Assembly: GCF_004683965.1 (NCBI RefSeq)
Contig: NZ_CP038436.1
Span: 868,001 to 932,000, forward strand
Direction of reading: 5' to 3'
From: Nocardioides seonyuensis
GTDB lineage: Bacteria > Actinomycetota > Actinomycetes > Propionibacteriales > Nocardioidaceae
Length of the DNA: 64,000 nt
The notes under the pieces are model-generated. The model was not told the DNA's origin. It ran no database searches and was given only the letters and a program-made list of their open reading frames with translations. A program made the position numbers and the translations under genes. This document shows, in pieces, positions 16,822-25,421 of the stretch. Positions within the stretch are counted from its first letter, which is position 1; every line of letters starts with the position of its first letter.

Positions 16822-18057
16822 TCAGCGCAGGGGGTCGAACGGGCGCAGCTGGACGGGGAGGCGGCCGGTCACCATGCGCTCGGCCAGCAGCTGCCCGGTC
16901 GCCGGGCCGAGCGTGACGCCCCACATCCCGTGGCCGCCGGCGACGTAGACCCGCGGCGACTTCGTCGGACCGATGACGGGCAGACCGTCGGGCGTGCAGG
17001 GTCGGGCGCCCACCCACTCGTCGCGCCGGGAACCCAGCTCAGCGCCGAGGAGGAGGGGTCGCGCCTCGTTGACGATGGCCTCGATCCGCCGGGTGTCCAG
17101 CCCAGCGTCCGCGGGGCGGAACTCCATCATGCCGGCGATGCGCAGCCGGTCCCCGGCAGGAGTGCAGGCGACCCGCTGGGCCGGGAAGTAGACCGGGCCC
17201 CGCGGGACCGGGTCGATCGGCACGGTGAAGCTGTAGCCGCGCCCGGCCTGGACCGGAAGCTTCACACCGAACGGACCGGCCAGGTCGTTGAGCCACGCGC
17301 CCGAGGCGATGACCGCCGCGTCGTAGTCCTCCCCGGCGACCGAGACGACGTGACCACGGTCCTTGACCGAGGAGACACGCACCCCACTGATGATCCGTGC
17401 CCCGCGTTGACGCACCGCCTCGGCGAGGGAGTCGACGTAGAGGCTGGGGGTGATGAAGCGCTGGTCGTGGAGGCGGATCGCAGCACCGATCGCCGGTGAG
17501 AGGGAGGGCTCGACACTGCGCGCCTCGTCGCCGGTCAGCACGTCGAACTCCAGCGGCTGACCGCTGGCACGGATGTGCTCGATCTCCTCGAGCAGCACCT
17601 CTCGCTCCTCGGTCGTGCGGTAGGCGGCGATGAACGAGTCGGCCGCCACCGTCGGCTCCGAGACGCCGCCGTCCTTGAGCGTGTCGAAGGCGCTCAGTGC
17701 CAGCGAGTTGATGGGGACCAGCGCCGCCATGGCCTCGCGCCAGCGCGGCATCGTGGAGTTGCGTGCGAAGCGGACGAGGAAGGACAGGAGCCGTCGGTTG
17801 GTCGTGATCGGGACGTAGACCGGGGAGCTGGGCGAGACGACCGCACGGATGCCGTACTTGAGGACGGCGGGCTCGGGAAGCGGCGTCGCCAGGCCGGGGG
17901 TGAGCCACCCGGCGTTGCCCCAGGACGAGCCTGCGGCGATGCCGGTGCGGTCGAGAACCGTGACCTTGACGCCGTGCTCCTGCAGGAACCACGCCGTGGC
18001 GAGGCCGACCATCCCGGCACCGATGACTGCGACGTTCTGCGGTGTCTCATGCGTCAT
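16822..18057 (-). CDS. FAD-dependent D-amino-acid dehydrogenase (DadA-like)
   Basis: This 411-residue enzyme begins with the Rossmann FAD motif AVIGAGMVGLATAWFL and carries SSWGNAGWLTPG, typical of DadA-type DAO-family proteins. GRGYSFTV and the C-terminal YVAGGHGMWGVTLGPATG (second FAD-contact segment) support the call. DadA oxidises D-amino acids to oxo acids and ammonia, passing electrons to the respiratory chain at the membrane. I start at the ATG at 18057; an in-frame start at 18075 is possible, and neither has a strong ribosome site. No alanine racemase gene is adjacent. Glycine or sarcosine oxidase relatives are alternatives. Confidence 0.85.
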   Translation of the reverse strand: MTHETPQNVAVIGAGMVGLATAWFLQEHGVKVTVLDRTGIAAGSSWGNAGWLTPGLATPLPEPAVLKYGIRAVVSPSSPVYVPITTNRRLLSFLVRFARNSTMPRWREAMAALVPINSLALSAFDTLKDGGVSEPTVAADSFIAAYRTTEEREVLLEEIEHIRASGQPLEFDVLTGDEARSVEPSLSPAIGAAIRLHDQRFITPSLYVDSLAEAVRQRGARIISGVRVSSVKDRGHVVSVAGEDYDAAVIASGAWLNDLAGPFGVKLPVQAGRGYSFTVPIDPVPRGPVYFPAQRVACTPAGDRLRIAGMMEFRPADAGLDTRRIEAIVNEARPLLLGAELGSRRDEWVGARPCTPDGLPVIGPTKSPRVYVAGGHGMWGVTLGPATGQLLAERMVTGRLPVQLRPFDPLR

Positions 18058-18094
18058 GGCCGCAGCATGCCCCATCGGTGTGACGGGTGCCACA

Positions 18095-18427
18095 TCAGGC
18101 CCGGGTTGCCACCGTCAGCATCACGACCGCGTCGGTCTCCGCGTGCAGGTCGTGGCGCAGGGGCGGGATGACCACGTAGTCGCCCGCGCCACCCTCCCAG
18201 ACCTCCTCGCCTGCGGTGAGGCGCACGCTCCCGGACAGCACCAGCAGGCTGGCCTCGCCCGGCGACTCGTGCTCGCCCAGCGCCCGTCCCGCGACCAACG
18301 CGATCAGGGTCTGCCGCAGGTCGTGCTCGTGGCCACCGTGCACAGTGACCGCAGCCCGGCCGCTGCTTGCCGCCCTGGCCGCCGCGAGCTTCTCCTCGCC
18401 GAGTCGCGTGAGGGACTCGCCCTGCAT
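18095..18427 (-). CDS. Small cupin-domain protein, last gene of the nar operon
   Basis: This 110-residue protein has a single cupin fold: HEHDLRQTLIALVAGRALGEHESPGEASLLVLSG holds the first histidine cluster and YVVIPPLRHDLHAETDAVV the second. Its ATG overlaps the narI stop codon (TGATG), so it is translated from the nar message. It may sense or bind a metal or small ligand, or protect the reductase, but no function is established. Similar cupins lie beside actinobacterial nar genes. The gene ends 38 bases before the D-amino-acid dehydrogenase gene, and I see no terminator hairpin in between. Confidence 0.8.
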   Translation of the reverse strand: MQGESLTRLGEEKLAAARAASSGRAAVTVHGGHEHDLRQTLIALVAGRALGEHESPGEASLLVLSGSVRLTAGEEVWEGGAGDYVVIPPLRHDLHAETDAVVMLTVATRA

Positions 18428-19152
18428 CACTGCACCCGCTCCCAGCCGCGCTTGGGACGCTGGCTGCCCATCCGGTCGTCGCGGCTGCGATAGACGATGT
18501 AGGGGCGGGTGAGGTAGCCGACGGGTGCGCTGAAGACGTGCACCAGTCGCGTGAAGGGCCACAGGGCGAAGAGTCCGAACGCGACCAGCGCGTGGAGCTG
18601 GAACCCCAGCGGAGCCTCCGACATCAACGCCGGCTCGGGGTTGAAGGCGAGGAACCCCCGGTACCAGACCGACACGCCCTCGCGGTAGTTGTACTCACCG
18701 CCGATGGTGAAGATGGAGCCGGCGATGGTGTTCCACATCCCCAGCACGATGGCCAGGCCGAGGAAGACGTACATCACCTTGTCCATCACCGTCGTGGCGG
18801 AGAACACCGGCCCGACAGTGCGGCGACGGTAGATCAGGATCGCCATGCCCACCAACGCCATGAACCCGGCGATCAGCCCGCCGATGACCGCGGCGTAGTG
18901 ATACATGTGCTCATCGATGCCGACCGCGTCCGTCCACGACTGCGGGATCAGCAGGCCCACGACATGGCCTCCGACCACTCCGAGCATCCCGAAGTGGAAC
19001 AGCGGGGAGCCCAGGCGCAGCATCCGGTCCTCGTAGAGCTGGGAGGAGCGCGTCGTCCAGCCGAACTTGTCGTAGCGGTAGCGCCACACGTGTCCGACCA
19101 CGAAGGTCGCCAGGCAAAGGTAGGGCACGATGACCCAGAGGAAGGTGCTCAT
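18427..19152 (-). CDS. narI: Respiratory nitrate reductase gamma subunit NarI
   Basis: This 241-residue membrane protein has five hydrophobic helices, starting with MSTFLWVIVPYLCLATFVVG. Histidines in helix 2 (GSPLFHFGMLGVVGGHVVG) and helix 5 (FQLHALVAFGLFALWPFTRLVH) match those that hold the two b hemes of NarI. NarI takes electrons from menaquinol and passes them to NarH. The ATG at 19152 overlaps narJ by four bases (ATGA). The C-terminus is short and basic. Confidence 0.95.
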   Translation of the reverse strand: MSTFLWVIVPYLCLATFVVGHVWRYRYDKFGWTTRSSQLYEDRMLRLGSPLFHFGMLGVVGGHVVGLLIPQSWTDAVGIDEHMYHYAAVIGGLIAGFMALVGMAILIYRRRTVGPVFSATTVMDKVMYVFLGLAIVLGMWNTIAGSIFTIGGEYNYREGVSVWYRGFLAFNPEPALMSEAPLGFQLHALVAFGLFALWPFTRLVHVFSAPVGYLTRPYIVYRSRDDRMGSQRPKRGWERVQ

Positions 19153-19829
19153 CTCGGTGCTCCTACGGGGATGGTGGCGGGTGCGATCAACGGGTCGGTC
19201 CCGTAGCCCTCGAGACCGACCTCCTCGGCCGGAGGGCCCTCCTCGACCAGCCGGCGTACGGCATCGGCCTCGTCGCCCTGCAGGGTGGGCAGGGTGGCGC
19301 ACAGCGCGTCGAGGGCGTTGCCCCACGGCGAGCCGGTCGTGCCGTCGTCGTTGCGCCAGCCGGAGAGCGCGAGCCGGAGCATCTCCACACCGGCACGATG
19401 GTCGTTCAACAGCTTCCACGCACCGTCGGCGTCGACGGTCGCTCCGAACTGCAGCACGGCGCAGAGGTGGTCGGGCAGCTCGCCCGACTCCTCGTCCCAC
19501 TCGACGCCGCCCTTGCGGTAGGCCTGCTTGAACTGGACCAGTGCGACTCCCCTGCGCCTGGTGTCGCCGTAGGAGAAGTAGGTGAGGTAGAGGGCGCACT
19601 TGCGGGTGTGGTCGAAGGTCTGGACGTACTCCTCCTGACGCTCCCGCAGCTCTCCCCGGCGCAGGTGCGCGACCAGCGCGACGAGCGGCTCGTTGTCGGG
19701 CACCAGCCCCTCGATCGCATCGAGCGAGTCGAGCAGCTCCTGGGTGGGGTAGTCGAGCAGGGCCGCACACGCCGCCCACACGGCCTGGACGTCGGGCGGA
19801 CGGACGTGCCTGCGAGAGAACCGGAACAT
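19149..19829 (-). CDS. narJ: Nitrate reductase assembly chaperone NarJ
   Basis: This 226-residue, all-helical acidic protein carries the NarJ/TorD hallmark YVQTFDHTRKCALYLTYFSY. NarJ binds apo-NarG, helps insert the molybdenum cofactor and iron-sulfur cluster, and is not part of the final enzyme. The ATG at 19829 overlaps the narH stop by one base (TGATG), and its end overlaps narI by four, so the operon is tightly coupled. The C-terminus is less conserved, as usual. Confidence 0.93.
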   Translation of the reverse strand: MFRFSRRHVRPPDVQAVWAACAALLDYPTQELLDSLDAIEGLVPDNEPLVALVAHLRRGELRERQEEYVQTFDHTRKCALYLTYFSYGDTRRRGVALVQFKQAYRKGGVEWDEESGELPDHLCAVLQFGATVDADGAWKLLNDHRAGVEMLRLALSGWRNDDGTTGSPWGNALDALCATLPTLQGDEADAVRRLVEEGPPAEEVGLEGYGTDPLIAPATIPVGAPR

Positions 19830-21490
19830 CAGTCCTCACCCTCCGACTTCGGGGGGAAAAGCCCCTGGGGGCTGCCCTTGCCATCCCAGTTGAGCAGGTT
19901 GACCCGAGCCGACTTGTTGTCGGGAGAGGCCAGCGTGTCCGACATCTGTCGACTCTTGAGCATCTGGAAGTTCTCCACCGCGACCGGGGTGGGATAGCCA
20001 GACCCTTCACCCAACAGCTCCTGGTCGTAGAAGGAACCGGCCGCGTCGAAGTCGACGGCACAGTCGGTGGCCAGCTCCTCCAGCGAGTGGGCCTGCTCGG
20101 CGTGGGCCGTGGGGATGACGTAGCGGTCCTCGTACTTGGCGATCGCCAGCAGGCGGAACATCTCGTACATCTCCTCACCGCTCATGCCGACCGCCTCCGG
20201 GATGGAGTCGTCGGGGTCCCGGCCGAGGTTGATGTCGCGCATGTAGGAGCGCATCGCCGCGAGCTTCTTGAGCACGTCGCTCACCGGCTCGGGGTCACCG
20301 GCGGTGAAGAGGTTGGCGAGGTACTCGACCGGGATCCGGAGGGTGTCGATCGCTGCGAAGAGGTTGCCCTTGTCCTCGGCGTCGTGACCGGTGTCCTTGA
20401 TGACGTCCACCACGGGCGACAGCGGCGGGATGTACCAGACCATGGGCATGGTGCGGTACTCCGGGTGGAGCGGGAGCGCGACCTTGTAGTCCTGGATGAG
20501 GCGCCGCACGGGCGACTTCTTGGCGGCCTCGATCCAGTCACCGGGGATGCCGGCCTTCTCGGCCTCCCGCGCGACCGCCGGGTCGTTGGGGTCCAGGAAG
20601 ACCTTGCACTGGGCCTCATAGAGGTCGTGGTCGTCCTCCACGCTGGCCGCGTCGAGCACCGCGTCCGCGTCATAGAGCATGAGGCCGATGTAGCGCAGGC
20701 GGCCGACACAGGTCTCGGCGCAGACGGTCGGGATGCCCACCTCGATGCGCGGGTAGCAGAACGTGCACTTCTCGGCCTTGCCGGTCTTGTGGTTGAAGTA
20801 GACCTTCTTGTAGGGGCAGCCGGAGACACACATCCGCCAACCGCGGCACTTGTCCTGGTCGACGAGGACGATGCCGTCCTCGGCGCGCTTGTAGATCGCA
20901 CCCGAGGGGCACGATGCCGCGCAGGAGGGATTGAGGCAGTGCTCGCAGATGCGCGGCAGGTAGAACATGAAGGTGTCCTCGAACTCGAGGCGGACCTTGT
21001 CCTCGATGCCCTTCAGCATCACGTCGCGGGCGGCGTGCTCCTTGGACCCGCCGAGGTCGTCGTCCCAGTTGGCCGACCACTGCACCTGCATGTTCTTGCC
21101 CGTGAGCAGGCTCTTGGGTCGCGCCACCGGGAAGTTGTCGGTGGCCGGGGAGTTGAGGAGCGTCTCGTAGTCGTAGGTCCAGGGCTCGTAGTAGTCCTGG
21201 ATCGAGGGCAGCTTGGGGTTGGAGAAGATGGTGAACAGCTTCTTCACGCGCCCGCCGGCCCGTAGCTCCAGGCGCCCGTTCTTCTTGCGGACCCAACCGC
21301 CCTGCCACTCCTCCTGGTCCTCGTAGGTCCGGGGATAGCCGAGGCCCGGACGCGTCTCGACGTTGTTGAACCAGACGTACTCCATGCCGGTGCGGTTGGT
21401 CCATGCCTGCTTGCAGGTCACCGAGCACGTGTGACACCCGATGCACTTGTCGAGGTTCATGACCATCGCCATCTGAGCCATGACGCGCAT
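19829..21490 (-). CDS. narH: Respiratory nitrate reductase beta subunit NarH
   Basis: This 553-residue iron-sulfur protein shows all four cluster regions: CIGCHTCSVTC near the N-terminus, CEHCLNPSCAASCP, CRGWRMCVSGCPYKK (with the Trp that gives the 3Fe-4S cluster in NarH), and CTFCYPRIEVG followed by CAETCVG. It moves electrons from NarI to NarG on the cytoplasmic face. The ATG at 21490 lies one base after the narG stop and is preceded by GGTGGAG. Its length is slightly above the E. coli subunit (512). Confidence 0.95.
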   Translation of the reverse strand: MRVMAQMAMVMNLDKCIGCHTCSVTCKQAWTNRTGMEYVWFNNVETRPGLGYPRTYEDQEEWQGGWVRKKNGRLELRAGGRVKKLFTIFSNPKLPSIQDYYEPWTYDYETLLNSPATDNFPVARPKSLLTGKNMQVQWSANWDDDLGGSKEHAARDVMLKGIEDKVRLEFEDTFMFYLPRICEHCLNPSCAASCPSGAIYKRAEDGIVLVDQDKCRGWRMCVSGCPYKKVYFNHKTGKAEKCTFCYPRIEVGIPTVCAETCVGRLRYIGLMLYDADAVLDAASVEDDHDLYEAQCKVFLDPNDPAVAREAEKAGIPGDWIEAAKKSPVRRLIQDYKVALPLHPEYRTMPMVWYIPPLSPVVDVIKDTGHDAEDKGNLFAAIDTLRIPVEYLANLFTAGDPEPVSDVLKKLAAMRSYMRDINLGRDPDDSIPEAVGMSGEEMYEMFRLLAIAKYEDRYVIPTAHAEQAHSLEELATDCAVDFDAAGSFYDQELLGEGSGYPTPVAVENFQMLKSRQMSDTLASPDNKSARVNLLNWDGKGSPQGLFPPKSEGED

Positions 21491-21491
21491 G

Positions 21492-24400
21492 TCAGTACTC
21501 CACCTTCGCCGTCCGCTTGCGGATCATCGTCACTTCGTCACGGTTGTTGCCGATCGGCCCTATGTAGTTGAAGAAGTAGGCCAGCTGCGCGTAGCCGCCG
21601 ACCATGTGGTTGGGCTTCATCAGGATCCTGGTGAGCGAGTTGTGGATCCCGCCGCGCTTGCGGTCGCGCTCGGTGAGTGGCACGTCGATGAGGCGGTCCT
21701 GGGCGTGGTGCATGAACACCGTGCCCTCGGGCATCCGGTGGCTGACGATGGCCCGCGCGGCCACGACACCGTTGCGGTTGACCATCTCGATCCAGTCGTT
21801 GTCCTTGATGCCGATCTTGGAGGCGTCCCGGTCGGACACCCACACCGACTGTCCACCGCGGGAGAGCGAGAGCATGAACAGGTTGTCCTGGTACTCGGAG
21901 TGGATGGACCACTTGTTGTGCGGCGTGAGGTAGCGGACGGAGACACCGAGTTCGTTCTCCTCCCCGATCGGGGCCTCCCCGAACAGCGTCGACATGTTCA
22001 GCGGCGGTCGGTAGACGGGCAACGCCTCCCCCATGCCGATGAACCAGTCGTGGTCGACGTAGAACTGCTGGCGCCCGGTCAGGGTGTGGAACGGCTTGCT
22101 GCGCTCGATGTTGATCGTGAAGGGCGAGTAGCGGCGGCCGCCGGACTCGGACCCGGACCACTCGGGTGAGGTGATGACCGGCACCGGCGAGACCTGGGTG
22201 TCCGCGAAGGTGATCTGCTTGCCCTCGTGCTCGGCCGCGAGGTCGTGCAGCTGCGTGCCGGTGCGCTTCTCCAGGAACTTGAACCCCTGGGTCGCGAGGT
22301 GTCCGTTGGACACCCCGGCGAGGTGCAGGATCGCATCAGCCATCTGCACGTCGGTCTCGACGCGAGGCTGGCCGTCGCCGGCTCCGCCATGGGTGACGCC
22401 GTTGCGCTCGCGCAGGATGTCGATCTCGCGCTTGACCTCGTAGGCGACGCCCTTGGTCAGCATGCCGACCTTCTCCATCAGGGGCCCGATGGAGGTCATC
22501 TTGTCGTAGACCGCGGCGTAGTCGCGCTCGGCGACGGCGATCACGGGCATCGTCTTGCCGGGGATCGGCTCGCACCCGTCGGGGTGGTCGGCACCGAGGC
22601 GCCAGTCCTTGACGACCCCGTGCTCGGACGCCATCGCCTCCGGGGTGTCGTGCCACAGCGGCTTGGCGACGACGTCCTTGCGGGTCCCGAGGTGGTCGGC
22701 GGCCAGCTCGCTGAACCGCTTGGCGATGACCTTCCACGCCTCCCAGTCCGACTTCGTCTGCCACGGGGGCGCGATCGCCGGGTTGAAGGAGTGGATGAAG
22801 GGGTGCATGTCGGTGGTGGACAGGTCGTGCTTCTCGTACCAGGTCGCCGCCGGCAGCACGACGTCGCTGAGGATCGTCGAGCTCGTCATCCGGAAGTCGA
22901 TCGTCATGAGCAGGTCGAGCTTGCCCTCGGGGGCCTGCTCCGGCCAGACCACGCCGGCAGGCCGTTGCTCCGGTGGGGCCTCGACGGCGGTCGCCGCACT
23001 GTCGGTCCCGAGGAGGTGACGCAGGAAGTACTCGTTGCCCTTGGCCGAGGAGCCCAGCAGGTTGGACCGCCACAACGACAGGACCCGGGGGTGGTTCTCC
23101 TCCGCCTCGGGATCCTCGACGGCGAACTTGAGCCGCCCCTCCTTCAGCTCCTGGGCGACGTAGGCCGGGGCGTCCATCCCGGCGGCCTCGGCATCGTCGG
23201 CGAGGGTGAGGGAGCTGCGGTCGAAGGTCGGGTAGCTCGGGCTCCAGCCCAGGCGCACCGACTGGGACAGCAGGTCCATGACGGACTTGCCCGCGAAGAT
23301 CCCGGTGCCGGAGTCGAGGTCGTCGGCGCTGAAGGTGTCGTAGCGGTACTGGGAGGTGTTGACGTACCAGTAGGCGGTCTGGTTCATGTGCCGCGGCGGG
23401 CGGTGCCAGTCGAGCGCGAACGCCATGTGCTGGAAGCCCATGATCGGGCGCACCTTCTCCTGGCCGACGTAGTGCGCCCAGCCGCCACCGTTGCGGCCCT
23501 GCGTTCCCGTGATCGTCGTGAGGAGCAGGATCGCGCGGTAGATCTGGTCGGAGTGGAACCAGTGGTTGACGCCGGCCCCGAGCAGGATCATGCCGCGGCC
23601 CTCGGTGTCGATGGCGTTCTGCGCCCACTCCCTGGCCAGGCGGGTCACCTGTGCGGCGGGCACGCCGGTGTGCTGCTCCTGCCACGAGGGCGTCGCCGGC
23701 ACCGAGGTGTCGTCGTACGACGTCGGCCACGCACCGGGGAGCCCCTCGCGGGCCACGCCGTACTGGGCGAGGACCAGGTCGAGGACCGTGGTGACGAGGC
23801 GGTCACCGACCTTGGCCACGGGGACGCCGCGGCGCTCGTGAGCGACCTTGCCGTCCGTGGCGTCGAAGCGGGGCAGCTCGACCTCGACGGACTCGCGGAC
23901 GCCGTCGTACATCGTCAGGGCGGGGTCGATGTCGCCCAGCTCGAGGTTCCACTGGCCCAGGCCCTCGTCGCCGTAGCGGTGGCCGATCGCGCCCTTGGGG
24001 ATGCGGACCTCGCCGGTGGAGGCGTCGATCACGGCGGGCTTCCACATGGCGTTCTCGGAGCCGCCCTCGGGGTGGTCGATGTCGCCGGCCACGAGGTACT
24101 TGCCGGGACGCCAGACGGGAGTGCCGCTGCCGTCGTCCACCTGGTCCAGGGTGACGAGGTAGGGCAGGTCGGTGAAGCGCTTGTTGTAGTCCTCGAAGAA
24201 CGGCACCTGCCGGTCGACGAAATACTCCTTCAGGATGACGTGGCCCATCCCCATCGCGAGGGCTCCGTCGGTGCCCGGGGCGGTCGTGAGCCACTCGTCG
24301 GCGAACTTGACGTTCTCGGCGTAGTCGGGCGCGACCGCGAGGACCTTCTGCCCGCGGTAGCGCGCCTCGGTCATCCAGTGGGCGTCGGGGGTGCGGGTCG

Positions 24401-25193
24401 TCGGGACGTTGGAGCCCCACATGATGAGGTAGCCGGCGTCCCACCAGTCGCCGGACTCGGGGACGTCGGTCTGGTCGCCGAACATCTGCGGCGACGCGTT
24501 GGGCAGGTCGGCGTACCAGTCGTAGAAGGAGAGCATCGGCGCGCCGATGAGCTCGAGGAAGCGGGCTCCGGAGGTGTAGGAGACCGGCGACATCGCGGGA
24601 ATCGGCGAGAAGCCGGCGATCCGGTCAGGACCCCAGCGCTTGACGGTGTAGACGTGGGCGGCCGCGATGATCTCGGCGACCTCGTCCCAGGAGGCACGCA
24701 CCAGACCGCCCTTGCCGCGCGCCTGCTTGTAGGCACGGGACTGCTCCTCGTCCTGGACGATGGAGCCCCAGGCGACGACCGGGTCGCCGTAATGGGCCTT
24801 GGCGGCGCGGAACTGCTCGAGCAGCACGCCGCGGACGTAGGGGTAGCGCACCCGGGTCGGGCTGTAGGTGTACCAGCTGAAGGCAGCACCGCGAGGACAG
24901 CCGCGGGGCTCGTACTCCGGCTTGTCGGCACCCGTCGAGGGGTAGTCGGTCTGCTGTGCCTCCCAGGTGATGATCCCGTCCTTGACGTAGACCTTCCACG
25001 AGCACGAGCCGGTGCAGTTCACTCCGTGGGTCGACCGCACCACCTTGTCGTGGCTCCACCGGTCGCGGTAGAACGCGTCTCCCTCGCGGCCGCCCTCCTT
25101 GTGGAGGGTTCGCAGGTCATTGCTCACCTCCGCCTTCGTGAAGAACCTGCGAGAGCCGATCAGGGCCGACGACAGCGGGGTTTCAAGACTCAT
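21492..25193 (-). CDS. narG: Respiratory nitrate reductase alpha subunit NarG
   Basis: The 1233-residue catalytic subunit carries bis-MGD molybdenum and the FS0 cluster. The N-terminal THGVNCTGSCSW, followed by PRGCPRGAAF, supplies the His/Cys ligands typical of NarG. SYTSGARFLELIGAPMLSFYDWYADLP contains the Asp expected as molybdenum ligand. No twin-arginine signal is seen, so this is the membrane-bound, cytoplasm-facing type and not a periplasmic Nap or pNar. I chose the ATG at 25193 because GGAGG lies five bases upstream; an in-frame extension to 25256 has no support. It is the first gene of narGHJI plus the cupin, divergent from narK across a DosR-like site. Confidence 0.96.
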   Translation of the reverse strand: MSLETPLSSALIGSRRFFTKAEVSNDLRTLHKEGGREGDAFYRDRWSHDKVVRSTHGVNCTGSCSWKVYVKDGIITWEAQQTDYPSTGADKPEYEPRGCPRGAAFSWYTYSPTRVRYPYVRGVLLEQFRAAKAHYGDPVVAWGSIVQDEEQSRAYKQARGKGGLVRASWDEVAEIIAAAHVYTVKRWGPDRIAGFSPIPAMSPVSYTSGARFLELIGAPMLSFYDWYADLPNASPQMFGDQTDVPESGDWWDAGYLIMWGSNVPTTRTPDAHWMTEARYRGQKVLAVAPDYAENVKFADEWLTTAPGTDGALAMGMGHVILKEYFVDRQVPFFEDYNKRFTDLPYLVTLDQVDDGSGTPVWRPGKYLVAGDIDHPEGGSENAMWKPAVIDASTGEVRIPKGAIGHRYGDEGLGQWNLELGDIDPALTMYDGVRESVEVELPRFDATDGKVAHERRGVPVAKVGDRLVTTVLDLVLAQYGVAREGLPGAWPTSYDDTSVPATPSWQEQHTGVPAAQVTRLAREWAQNAIDTEGRGMILLGAGVNHWFHSDQIYRAILLLTTITGTQGRNGGGWAHYVGQEKVRPIMGFQHMAFALDWHRPPRHMNQTAYWYVNTSQYRYDTFSADDLDSGTGIFAGKSVMDLLSQSVRLGWSPSYPTFDRSSLTLADDAEAAGMDAPAYVAQELKEGRLKFAVEDPEAEENHPRVLSLWRSNLLGSSAKGNEYFLRHLLGTDSAATAVEAPPEQRPAGVVWPEQAPEGKLDLLMTIDFRMTSSTILSDVVLPAATWYEKHDLSTTDMHPFIHSFNPAIAPPWQTKSDWEAWKVIAKRFSELAADHLGTRKDVVAKPLWHDTPEAMASEHGVVKDWRLGADHPDGCEPIPGKTMPVIAVAERDYAAVYDKMTSIGPLMEKVGMLTKGVAYEVKREIDILRERNGVTHGGAGDGQPRVETDVQMADAILHLAGVSNGHLATQGFKFLEKRTGTQLHDLAAEHEGKQITFADTQVSPVPVITSPEWSGSESGGRRYSPFTINIERSKPFHTLTGRQQFYVDHDWFIGMGEALPVYRPPLNMSTLFGEAPIGEENELGVSVRYLTPHNKWSIHSEYQDNLFMLSLSRGGQSVWVSDRDASKIGIKDNDWIEMVNRNGVVAARAIVSHRMPEGTVFMHHAQDRLIDVPLTERDRKRGGIHNSLTRILMKPNHMVGGYAQLAYFFNYIGPIGNNRDEVTMIRKRTAKVEY

Positions 25194-25288
25194 CCGGGCC
25201 TCCGGAACGCGGTAGGGGGAACTGCAGTGCTGGCGCGCCGCTTCCCTGTCGACCATAGAGCAGCAAAGTCAGCCGCAGCCACCAACCC

Positions 25289-25294
25289 CTAGCC
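25289..25294 (-). promoter_or_regulatory. Possible -10 box TAGGGG for the nar operon
   Basis: TAGGGG(T) on the minus strand would place a start site about 46 bases from the centre of the DosR-like palindrome. It is a weak match and is offered because of that geometry. Confidence 0.25.
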
Positions 25295-25320
25295 TGCTGC
25301 AGGAGAACGGCCCTTATGTA

Positions 25321-25334
25321 GGGACCTAAGTCCC
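25321..25334. promoter_or_regulatory. DosR/DevR-type operator GGGACCTAAGTCCC between narG and narK
   Basis: The 14-base sequence matches the core of the mycobacterial DosR palindrome (GGGACTWWAGTCCC) at 13 of 14 positions, with perfect five-base arms GGGAC/GTCCC. It lies 128 bases before the narG ATG and 87 before the narK ATG, and could serve both. A DevR homologue is encoded 3 kb away, so hypoxia or NO control of nitrate respiration is inferred. Confidence 0.75.
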
Positions 25335-25364
25335 GCAGATGCCACGAGCTGTTTCGCACGACCC

Positions 25365-25370
25365 TAGATT
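25365..25370 (+). promoter_or_regulatory. -10 box TAGATT for narK
   Basis: TAGATT would start transcription near 25377, about 50 bases after the centre of the DosR-like site and about 45 before the preferred narK ATG. Confidence 0.4.
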
Positions 25371-25421
25371 CCGCCAAGGTTCATGGAGGACGCCCCAGTC
25401 CCGAGCACCGAGGAGCACCGG

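Noticed and set aside
18427..20178. NarI start far upstream at 20178
   Set aside because: The added part is out-of-frame narJ/narH coding sequence; NarI begins at MSTFLWV (19152).
21480..25292. Very long open frames antisense to narG and narH (up to about 1000 codons)
   Set aside because: In high-GC DNA the antisense frames of real genes stay open. Their products are low-complexity Val/Leu/Arg/Gly strings without motifs, while the opposite strand has clear nar motifs.
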